NCBI GenBank assembly: GCA_964036275.1
Contig: OZ038434.1
Coordinates: 8,637,060-8,701,059, forward strand
Direction of reading: 5' to 3'
From: Litoditis marina
Lineage: Eukaryota > Nematoda > Chromadorea > Rhabditida > Rhabditidae
DNA: 64,000 nucleotides
A program made the position numbers and the translations under genes. The notes under the pieces were generated by a model. The model searched no databases, had not been told where the DNA came from, and worked only from the letters and a program-made list of their open reading frames with translations. Each line of letters opens with the position of its first letter. Positions within the stretch are counted from its first letter, which is position 1. Of this stretch, positions 50,221 to 59,619 are shown one piece after another.

Positions 50221-50887
50221 ATGTTCCCGAGTCAAATCTTGAGCTCATGTGTAAAACTTGAATACGAAACTAGAAAACTGTAATACGTTGCAGTGTCTTA
50301 CGTTCAATCGTTAGTATCGCAAGTACGACAAAAAGGTACGAATCAAATGGAAGTAAGAACGTAGAAGAAGGATGAACGAAGTTGTACCACAACAACAAGA
50401 GATTGATGAACTCACACAAACAGCTTGTTGTCAGAGCACTTGATGTTAACAGCCTGGCGAGTCGTCGAATTGTTGGTGATCTTGACGATCTGGAACATTA
50501 CCTGCTTCAGTAAAGAGTTGAAAAAAAATAAAATCCAGAGAAAACTTTCTCCATACAAACTGGTACCCCAATACAATACAAACTTTCTTAAATTATACTA
50601 CTTCTTTTCAAATAAGCACAGGTTCAGAATTCAAGATGCGTGAAAAACGATTACAAATATCATATTGCTTATTGGAATTAGCTTTAGAGGTTAATAGAAA
50701 ACTTACAAAGTAGAACTTTAATCTAAACTAGCACAAAACCGGAATAAACCATACCTGCTTGCCACCCTTTTCAGTCCAAGCCAACGTTTTTGGTCAATTT
50801 CCACCACTGAAAATTGAATTAGTTTCTTACGATCAACTATGGCGAAGTCAACAACAGATGCATTCTACCTGAACAACTAATTAGGTT

Positions 50888-51001
50888 AAAGAAGGACGAT
50901 TATGTGGTCCACTCGCAACGGTTCAGTCCTTTAAAGTGCAATACTTTGTTTAAATTAAAGGACCGTTCAGACAGGATTTGTCCACATATTCGCTTCTTTA
51001 G
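50888..51001. repeat. MITE-like palindrome, AAAGGACGAT family, copy 2
   Basis: The left arm AAGAAGGACGATTATGTGG and the right arm CCACATATTCGCTTCTTTA enclose CAGTCCTTTAAAG...TTAAAGGACCG. It lies in an intron of the MSP pseudogene and is about 114 bp long. Confidence 0.7.
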
Positions 51002-54000
51002 AGAAGTGAAGGAAAAGTTATTGTTAGAATTGTTAGATGATTCCAACAAGAGTTCCAATCTGGTTTGAACAGTACCAAACTGAGTATGGCGTAGAGTGTA
51101 GTTTGTAGCTTTCCGAAGAGAAACTGCAAAGATTTTCTAATAACTCCGAAAATACGTATTTCTGACCTTCTTTCTTTTCCTCCTTCTTCTCTTCCTTCTT
51201 GTCGTCACTCTTTTCTTCTTTCTTTTCCTTTTTCGACTCTTCTTTCTTCTCCTTTTTCGACTCTTCTTCCTTCTCCTTTTTCGAGACTTCTTTCTTGTCC
51301 TTCTTGCTGTTGGCGCCGCTCTTCTCTTCCTTTTTCTCCTCCTTCTTCTCTTCTTTTCCCTCTTCTTTCTTGTCTTCGTCCTTCTTTTCCTCTTCCTTCT
51401 CTTCCTTCTTCTCCTCCTTTTCTTCTTTCTTGTCCTCCTTTTCATCCTCTTTCTTTTCATCCTCCTTTTCTTTTTCTTTCATATCTTCTTTCTTTTCGTC
51501 TTTCTTTTCTTCCTTCTCCTCCTCCTTTTCCTCCTTCTTTTTCTGCAAGTATCTCAATTGAGAGAGCAAAGCGTAATTATGGAACGAATGAGAAAGCGCT
51601 AAAGGGGCGGGGCATATTTGTAACTACTTGTGAAACCGCTACTTGTACAACCGCGTGTATCTATAAAACTAACACCACAAAAGTATTGAAAGAACTATTT
51701 GTAAACTACTGGTAATATGACGGGGTTACATTTACAAAATACACAATTACGGAGTGCACACATACAGCCTACAGAGCTAAGTAAAACGAAATTTCATTAA
51801 AATAAATTCAAATAGTTAGTTTAGGTTACTTCATAGTTACAAATAGTTACAAATAGTTACCATAACATAGTTGCATAACATAGTTTAATGTAAAAAAAAG
51901 TTACTTTAGGTATAGGTTTTCAGAATCAAAAACTTTGAGGCTTCACGCCTATGTTTTCGACAAACTAAAGCAAGCGAGAACTGGGAAAAAAGAATACCTC
52001 CTTCTTAGACTTCTTATCCTCTTTTTCCGACTTTTTGGCATCCTTCTTCGACTTTTCCTTCTTCGAACCCTCCTGGATTGAGAGATCAGAAAATGAAAAA
52101 GAAAACTTCATTTCATTTCTCTTATTTTGTCTCCTTTTCTAATTTCAATTCAAAACTTCAATTCAAAAGAGATTCCCATGGGATTAACCAGGGAGAAAGT
52201 AGAATACAACGGTGTCAACCACTTAGTTGGTTAAAAAAATCACTTAGTTGTTAAATCTGTAACTATGATAGCTAGATGAATATTCTACGATTTTGCACAA
52301 GTCAAATCGAAGCACAGCAGAAACGTAGGTATACAGAGTGCTCCAGTGTTTCAATCCGACTACAAAAGAATATCAAAGAAAAAAAAGAGACAAACCTTCT
52401 TGTCCTTCTTTTCGTCTTCTTTGGGGTCCTGAAACAAATTTAAAGTTAACTACTTATTAGTTGCTGAGAAATTTTGAATAAAATGCGTCAAAACCAACGT
52501 AGGCTCAATGTACCAGAACTAAAAACTGTATAGCAAACACAGGATGAGCTAGCCTGGAGGAGTCTGAAATATAAGTCAGCAAGATGGACTCATAAAAATT
52601 CTATACTTCCCTAACTATAAACTATGGTCAAGAAGTTACAAATTAGCAATAAGTCGAAACAGTTACTAATAAACAGCACTAGATAGTTTGGTCACTTAAG
52701 GAGGAGGGGGGGGGGGTGAAAGTATAAAAACGAGCTCCAGTTCAAAGTCACCCACAGCCTTCTCGTCTGCCTCTTCTTCCTTCTGAAAATGATTGTTTAG
52801 GTAAATGTAAACACAGCAGAATATCGGGTATACAGTATACCTCTGAAAAACCATTGCAACTTAAAATACCGGTGTCACCCAGATGTCGCCTGTACTGTTT
52901 GAAATTCATAACGAGATGCAGGCTAATTCGACACCAATATTTAAGTCTGCATCTTCTCCGCTATTTTAAGTTGCAAACGTTTTCACAGGCCAAGAGCGAC
53001 TGCTATAGGGTTCTCTCTTCGAAAGCGGGGTAGGGTGTATTTTGCCTCCTCACGCTGTATTTCTGGATCCCGCTGTTTTTTGGTTGAAACCCGTGCAAAT
53101 AGATCTCAAACTACAATGATCCGGGCACTAAGCTGTCTCAAATTCACTGATAAACTGAGTCGATAAAAGTTGATGGTGAAAGGAAAATGGACTAACACGA
53201 CGACTAAAATACTGAAACACTGAAATAGTTTACCTTTTCCTATTTCTTCTCTCCCTTCTTGCTCTTTTCCTTCTCTTCCTTCTTGCTCTTCTCCTTCTCT
53301 TTCTTTTCATCTTTCTTTTCTTCTTTCTTTTCCTCCTTCTTAGACTTTTTCTCCTCTTCCTTCTTCGATTTTTTGTCCTCTTCCTTCTTTGACTTCTTCT
53401 CATCTTCTTTTTTTCGATTTTTTCTCGTCCTCCTTTTTCGATTTCTTTTCATCCTCTTTTTTGGACTTCTTATCTTCCTCCTTCTTAGATTTCTTTTCCT
53501 CTTCTCTTCTCTCTTCTTTTTTCTCCTCTTCTTTCTTTTCTTCTTCCTTCTTCGATTCGGCAGCAGGCTGGAAAAAAGTTGCGAAAGTTGCAAAAGTTTC
53601 GGTAATTGTGACAGAAGGTAATTTTATGAGCATCAATTTGAATCAGTTAACAATCGTAGAACTGATAAAAAATGTCTATCCAATTACTGGAGCTAGAAAA
53701 AAAACCATACACGCATACTGCTAGGAAAACTAAGAGATTCCCATTTAAATTAAACAACATCTGCTAACGGAAGATGGGGATGACTCTCTTTTTCACTGGA
53801 CAGAACATCATACATTTTTGTCGAAACAAGCCGTTTTTGAAAATTTTATCACACATAATGCCATTGACAGTGAATGGAGAGTTTGAAGGACGATCATGTA
53901 GTTTTGGTTCACGACAAGTGTTTGTTTGTTCCTTGTAGAAGTAGGAGGGGTCTCGGATACTATTGTGGTTTCATGTGGATGGCTGTCGGTCCTTTCACTC

Positions 54001-54370
54001 GAGAAGGAGGCGCGATTTTCTCACATTTTATCGTTTTTGCACCTTTCATCTGAAAATACGTAATTTTAATAAAGACCGGTAACCAACTTTGTTTATTGAA
54101 AAGCCGCTGTTTACTACTCACTTTAAGGCAGGGTTCATACTTTTTGCTGCCAACTCTGGCAGCAGCAGCAGCCGCTGCCAAGCATTTGGGCAGCGCTGCC
54201 GAAATGTTGTTGCTGCCGGAGTTGGCAGCATGGAATGGCGACAAGAAAGTATGAACGCATTTTGCTGCTCAGATTTTCTTTTCTCAAAAATCTCATACTT
54301 ACTTAGTTACTTAGTTTTTTTTATAATGTTTTATAACCGTTTTCATTATAATATTTTTCGAAAACTCCAG

Positions 54371-54457
54371 ATGGATATAATTTTTCAAACCAATATAGAA
54401 TGTGAATCCGTCGTAATTGCACCCGATGGGACTAAATTTTATGACATTCGGCAGTAG
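54371..54457 (+). CDS. Possible terminal exon inside the transposon
   Basis: After CGAAAACTCCAG the frame gives 28 codons ending in TAG, with protein-like composition (ECESVVIAPDGTKFYDIRQ). It might be the last exon of an element-encoded or captured gene. No upstream exon could be joined and no family is recognised, so chance is a real possibility. Confidence 0.2.
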   Translation: MDIIFQTNIECESVVIAPDGTKFYDIRQ

Positions 54458-54888
54458 TCTGTAGATATATTGAATTCTAGATTACAACGTTCATCTTTAC
54501 TTTATGTCCCCACTCGATATGAAGCGGAACAAGTAATTTCTAGGTACTCACGCGCGCGACGCGACAAAAATTAGAAAAGTCGAAATCATTATCGTAGCAG
54601 GCGGAGAAATGCTCATTTCACAACCGCAAAAGTGATTTTGGATAAATGTCCAATGTCCACTCGAAAAAGATCGATAAATTTGGGGCAAAATGTAGGGCAC
54701 GGCGGGTTCTGGGCTCATGACTTATGAGAAAAATGTTTTGGTTGGACCTTTTCTATTCATCGAATGACCTCCCCCTTTAGGCGAATCGAGTGGGCGACGA
54801 TTCCGCTAAAACCGATTCAGCGTGCAAGGTAAATAGGAGACTTTTCAGCTAACACGTTTTGAGTTACCGTTTTAAACTTGGACTTTTC

Positions 54889-55725
54889 ACGGTAGGAAAG
54901 TTTAGTTAATATTTTTAGCAGTTCACACCTGAACATTGGTTTTATTTTAACAGTTCCATACTTTACGTGAAAAGGTTGGCAGTTTGAACCTGAACATGGG
55001 TTAATGAATCAGATATGGGGTAATCGACCACGGGAATCGAACATGGACATAATGTGAAAGGAGGTGGAGGGCTGAATTATAAATTATTCGAATTCCTTCG
55101 TATGGGGTCCAACTTCCAGAGAAGAGGATGTTGACTATAGGGAAATCGAATATCGACTTGAGGTCTCCGAGAAATATTTTTTTTCAAATTCAAACTTTTA
55201 CTGCTTTTAAGTCCGCAACTATGTCCACTGGTAAATCTTCTGGTATGCTGGAGCCTCGCGTTGGTGGTCGTCGAGCGCCGGGCGCTAATGGTACTACGCT
55301 GCGCAGTTTTTAATGAAAGAGAGAAAGACGAAGAAAAGGCAAAATTAGTAAAGGTTGAATTTGGAAAAATATCCTCATTTTGATCAAATTTGACCCAATA
55401 CGAATGAATTTGAAAGATTTATACTTTAGCCCCCTCCCACCACCTTTAACCCCGTTTCGATATTCGTAATTCTCATGATCGATTACCCCATCCGCAAAAT
55501 TTTGGTTCGAAAATACTCGTTTTGGCCACCATGATACTTTAGCCCCCACCTCCTTTCACATTATGTCCATGTTCGATTCCCGTGGTCGATTACCCCATAT
55601 CTGATTCATTAACCCATGTCCAGGTTCAAACTGCCAACATTTCCACGTAAAGTATGAAACTGTTAAAATAAAACCAATGTTCAGGTGTAAACTGCTAAAA
55701 ATATCAACTAAACTTTCCTACCGTA
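54889..55725. mobile_element. Nested ~187-bp-arm inverted repeat (foldback-like)
   Basis: The left arm 54889-55075 (ACGGTAGGAAAGTTTAG ... GTGAAAGGAGGTGG) is matched almost base for base, inverted, by 55538-55725. A ~460-bp interior separates them. This geometry suggests a foldback or long-TIR element inserted in, or formed within, the 1.9-kb transposon. The interior contains the short open frame at 55221-55313. Confidence 0.75.
55221..55313 (+). CDS. Possible captured first exon inside the nested repeat
   Basis: ATG opens a 30-codon frame with more G+C than its surroundings and protein-like composition (EPRVGGRRAPGANGTTLR). GTTTTT directly after the CGCA near its end could be a weak donor. 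This may be a gene fragment picked up by the element. Nothing downstream was found to join it. Confidence 0.2.
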   Translation: MSTGKSSGMLEPRVGGRRAPGANGTTLRSF

Positions 55726-56038
55726 AAAAAAAAACAAAAAAAAATGTTCGAAAATGAGTAAAAACAATGTTTCATGGATCAAAAGGAGTTGGCTACATGT
55801 CATGCAGTGTGCTAGCGACCAAACTGCAATTGCTGCTCGAGTCGGCAGCAATTTGCTGCCGACTGCAACAAATGTCGCGTGAGTTGGCAGCAAAAAGTAT
55901 GAACGCAGAGTTGGCAGCAGATTGTTGCTGCTTGCTGCCGGCAGCAAGTCTTGCAGTCGGCAGCACGATCGATAATCACACTTTGCATGTTGCTGCTGCT
56001 GCTGCCAGAGTTGGCAGCAAAAAGTATGAACCCTGCCT

Positions 56039-57352
56039 AAAACGTGTTTTTAGCTGCTGGTGAGCACAGTACCGTAACCATTACCCGATACATTCTGTTT
56101 TTTCTGAACCTTTCAGCCACAACTCACCGTGCTGACATTAGAAGGACAACGATCGTAGTGGGACGACGAACCTGTCCTATAAAATACATAAATATTCCAA
56201 CAAACAAGTTGAGTAATTTTTCAAACATATTCCAAGAACTGCGACAAAGTTATGTGAAGGTTGCCTTGTTTGAGGTTGTATCTAAAGAAAGACAAATAAG
56301 TTAGGATAAAAACAACAAAACAATAGACAGAGCTTACATTACTTGAGCAAACGAAAGACACATTATTACGAAACTGACATATTTATTATTTCTAAGAGGA
56401 GAATTTTTGACATTGTGAATCACAACTTACGTTTGCATTCCCGATTGCCCAGTCTGTAAAATGTTCAATCACAGAAAGTAGGTAAAGGTTCAACCGAATT
56501 ACGTAGCTAATCGTAACGGTCATTAATCAACTGTTGGAAGATGTGGGATATTAGTATATTACTTGTAATATATGTCTTCTTATTAGCACTGGTGTGTGCT
56601 ATCTTGGGATGTTTGACTTAAACGTGGCGCCAACGCCTGACTCTAACGAGTAACGTGTGAGTAACGTGTCACTCTATAGTCGTCGCCCACGGAAAGGCGC
56701 GAGGGTACTGTATATCTCACTTTCCGCTGTGTACGCACCCAAGTCTTCGATCCCAAAGCCTGCCAGTTTGTGTTCTAATAGCACAGTGGTTAGCGCCCTG
56801 CTACGAAACTTTTGCTCGCAGGTTCGACCCCGGCCAGAGACAGAAATTTATAAATTTGGCACTCACTATAACCTATATCTGACTCTAACGTACCCCCACC
56901 GTTGCGCCGGGTACGTTCTCGTATCGACCACTGGTCTCCTCTGTCATCGCGAATTCCACTGAAGTTTAAAAGGTCAATGGAAAAATGGTCAATGCGTTTT
57001 AACAAGCCTGACCTGAGTTTTTCTACATCATATGATTCACATTCCTAACGACTGACTCATTGTTCGATCTTAGTGGTAACAGACTACATAAAGTGTTGTA
57101 CATTAACTGATCGAAATAATTCTGTGCTTAAGTGCTTCAACGCATGAAACATACAAAAACAAATATATTCGGGTTTTTGTTCAGCCGCTGGTGTCAATGG
57201 AAAACAACTAACCTGATACCTCTCTTTTTCGGTCAAATATCATTCGAGTGATGCAAATAGATATCAAACAGCTCGTCAGAGAGCAAGACAATAACTGAAA
57301 ACATTATATAGTTCTCATAATTATATGTGAGGCATGTGAAAGATCTCGTTGA
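56039..57352. other. Intergenic sequence with one tRNA-like segment
   Basis: I see no gene. A TAGCACAGTGG A-box at 56779 and a GGTTCGACCCC B-box at 56821-56831 are annotated separately. The rest is AT-rich without recognisable structure. Confidence 0.5.
56779..56831 (+). other. tRNA-like (SINE-like) segment
   Basis: TAGCACAGTGGTTAGCG matches a tRNA A box well, and GGTTCGACCCC follows at tRNA spacing as a B box. There is no closed acceptor stem, so it is a tRNA-derived repeat or pseudogene. Confidence 0.55.
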
Positions 57353-58975
57353 TTAGTTCAAAACGATACGCCTTATCAGCTGTGATTGTAGAATATACCC
57401 CCTAACTATGATCGTAACTAGTGAACGCTGCTGTGTGTACAGATGTACATAGTCGTCTACAACTCTCACAGTAACACTGTATAATGGAAGCAACATCGAA
57501 CGAACCACATATGATTCCGATATCATTCGCACCGACATGCTCATTTGAGGTTGAGATATCAGCGCTCCGAAACCGCTGGCGACCACTACCAAACTGAGAC
57601 CGACCACCACCATGAGGGGTGGAACCATCTAGAAACACTCCCAGTTAGAACGGAAACTGCCCAGTCACTATTTCATCAACGAAAACTGCGAACGTCGGGA
57701 CTGATCACGATCCCTAGAGGCAGCAGTAGAAGATTCTCTATCAACATTATTAGACAGTGTGAAGAGTACATGGGTGCTGCTAACTGCCTTTAAACGGAAC
57801 AAACGATCTTCACAGCCTGAATCTCCTTTTTCTTAATAAAATAGTCCATTTGACTACGGTCGATATATTAGTTCTAAATCCCGAAATCTAACTCAGCAGA
57901 TTTGGTTACTACTCATCAGATTCAGCATGCCCACTGTTTCAATCCGTTCAATTTGCATGCAGTTCATTTTACAGATTAAAGGAGGACGATTATGTGGTCC
58001 GATCGCAAGGGGTCAGTCCTTTAAACTACAATACATTCTTCAATTTCAGTTTAAAGGACCGTTGACACGATATTGGTCCACATAATCTTCCTTCTTTAAC
58101 AGAGTTCAATTTTATTTTATTTGGCAAATCGACGCAGTATAGTTTCTCAAACCATGATGCAAAACGTATGTAATTCCAAATCGCGTTACAACAGCACTTA
58201 CCTGAGAGATACTAGGATTCTTGAAACAGATAGAGATAAAAATTGAACTTGCTAAAGTCACCAAAATCAATACTATGTTTGTGCCCCATAAAATGACCTG
58301 CAATAAAGATTACTGGTTTCAGCATATTATCAACACAATATCAATATTTCGTCAACACGTTTTGTTGGCGAGCTCGACTGGTGAGGGAGAGTCAAGAGAC
58401 GGACCGCGAAATTCAGAAAAACGTTTGGTAGAAATCACTTTGAACCAAAATGCGATAATGTAGTCATAATGCTCGCTCAAAAAGTGCTCAAACGTACTAT
58501 AACTGATCATCTGAAAATATCTGATGTAATAAGTTTCCCATTCCGGCAAATAACAAAATTGAAGTCGTTGGAAATAGAATTTGGAAAATTGCTCCAGGTG
58601 AAAGCTGCATAATTGAAGTTTTAATTGAAGTGATCCGCGCAGCACAAAAAATCAATGTGCTTACACGATTGGAAAGACCAGGCCATTGACGACCATTTTG
58701 GGAAAATAACTAGACTTACCCAAACGTCTATCTTCTCTAGCTGTGCTGCAACTAGCGGAACTTGAATCGTACTTATGATCTGGAGCACAAATATAATTGG
58801 CAACACAATAGAACAATCGTGTCAGTTTAGTCAAATCCCAAGAACATTTAAAACATTTTATCTAGAAACCGTATTGTTACAATAATATTTAGCATAACAG
58901 GGTACGTTAGATCGCACGAAAAAATAACCGTACCAGGCAGGTTATGAAGAGCCAGCGAAATAGTGGGTTTACCAT
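57353..58975 (-). CDS. Small multi-pass membrane protein, 5 exons, 181 aa
   Basis: Exons, 5' to 3': 58934-58975 (ATG), 58720-58779, 58439-58510, 58202-58297, 57353-57628 (TAA). All introns are phase 0 and the joined frame is 181 codons. Hydrophobic segments fall at about residues 4-25 (PLFRWLFITCLIISTIQV), 50-82 (IIAFWFKVILWGTNIVLI and on through FISICF, long enough for one or two passes) and 91-114 (MVPPLMVVVGLSLVVVASGF). A more polar tail of ~65 residues follows. Three to four membrane passes and small size argue against a 7-TM chemoreceptor. I do not recognise the family. The fourth intron contains a MITE at 57977-58098. The phase-0 pattern throughout supports the model. Confidence 0.6.
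57977..58098. repeat. MITE-like palindrome, AAAGGACGAT family, copy 3
   Basis: The left arm TTAAAGGAGGACGATTATG and the right arm TCCACATAATCTTCCTTC enclose CAGTCCTTTAAAC...TTTAAAGGACCG. It sits in the last intron of the membrane-protein gene. Confidence 0.75.
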
Positions 58976-59537
58976 AGGCAATATTCAACTGTATTCAACT
59001 GAACCGCGGCGGAAATCCAACGTTTTCTGTGAACTGGAAGCGCGTTTTCATGGTGGAAAATTTTACCACGTTGAAAAATTATGGCAGGTTTTCAAAGTCG
59101 TTAGAAAAAAGTTTTCAGGACCAGAAATCTTCGAAAGTCTATAGAAGTTCTTCATCTAAAATTCAAATTTTTAAACAGATCTCACATACAGGAGCAAACT
59201 ATCCAAGATCTAATTAACTGAAACTTGCGCATTCTAACATTATAGTTTACAAATTAATATGAAAGCGCAATCCCAATCCTACCTTGTATTATGTGTGTTT
59301 TGTGTTCAAAAGGTGGTTTTCCAACTTCAAGGTTTCGCGATCAAATATACTGAACCTTTCAAACATCTTCTGGTAGGTCAAAGGTCTGAGGCTAACCCAT
59401 CCATTCTCGAATGATCGAAGCTCATTGAGTGAAATACGGAGAAAAACATGAGAATAAATTACAAAGTAATGATCCCAAAGAAACAGTTTCTAGTAATAAT
59501 CCCCTGTGACCTTTTCTTTTATCTTTTTTTTCACGTC

Positions 59538-59566
59538 TGATAAAGCTGAATCAATGGTAAGATAAG
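59538..59566 (+). promoter_or_regulatory. Two GATA sites upstream of the lectin gene
   Basis: TGATAA (59538-59543) and GATAAG (59561-59566) lie 82 and 59 bp before the ATG. In Caenorhabditis, TGATAA/AGATAA sites near the start are typical of ELT-2-driven intestinal genes, and many C-type lectin genes are intestinal. Function here is inferred. Confidence 0.45.
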
Positions 59567-59619
59567 CGTTTCGAAGCGAGCAGTTTTTCGAAACATTCCA
59601 ACATTTGCTGTTCGTGATC

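Larger units (their letters stand above)
48621..53567 (-). pseudogene. KE-rich protein with C-terminal MSP domain; probable pseudogene
   Basis: Exons, 5' to 3': 53234-53567, 52756-52782, 52396-52428, 51998-52072, 51167-51542, 50755-50806, 50416-50489 (or to 50501), 49731-49839, 48621-48719. The first five encode repetitive KKSKKEE/EEKKDEKK sequence. The last four give an MSP-like fold: LAWTEKGGKQ, KITNNSTTRQAVNIKCSDN, PVFSTIEAGKTAEVEVTRN, KPDKVVV, then the C-terminus ending GVKM and a stop. MSP domains are cytoskeletal or signalling modules common in nematode sperm and elsewhere. All splice phases agree except for three lesions. There is an extra base in a 7-T run (53408-53414), an in-frame TAG at 53240-53242 just before the donor, and one missing base near 50795 at the start of the MSP domain. 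No start exon was found. Sequencing error in homopolymers cannot be excluded for two of the three. Confidence 0.7.
54126..56038. mobile_element. 1.9-kb DNA transposon with 47-bp perfect TIRs
   Basis: The first 47 bp (AGGCAGGGTTCATAC, then TTTTTGCTGCCAACTC and AGC repeats) are exactly the complement of 55992-56038. Sub-terminal AAAGTATGAACGCA words and many TTGGCAGCA palindromes lie inside each end. Flanks (CTTTA on the left, AAAACG on the right) show no target duplication I can confirm. No transposase is recognisable. The CAGGGTTCATA word recalls hAT ends, but the assignment is weak. A second inverted repeat is nested inside. Confidence 0.8.

Noticed and set aside
51199..51561. Plus-strand Ser/Phe-rich 120-residue frame
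   Set aside because: It is the complement of the GAA/AAG-rich exon of the KE-rich MSP gene. Codon structure and splice sites support the minus strand.
53259..53724. Plus-strand Phe/Ser-rich frames opposite the first KE-rich exon
   Set aside because: They are a shadow of lysine/glutamate codons on the minus strand.
58498..58604. Hydrophobic exon candidate in the membrane-protein gene
   Set aside because: It would end in phase 2, and joining it to the next exon creates a stop. The shorter exon 58439-58510 uses the TTTTCAG inside it and keeps phase 0.
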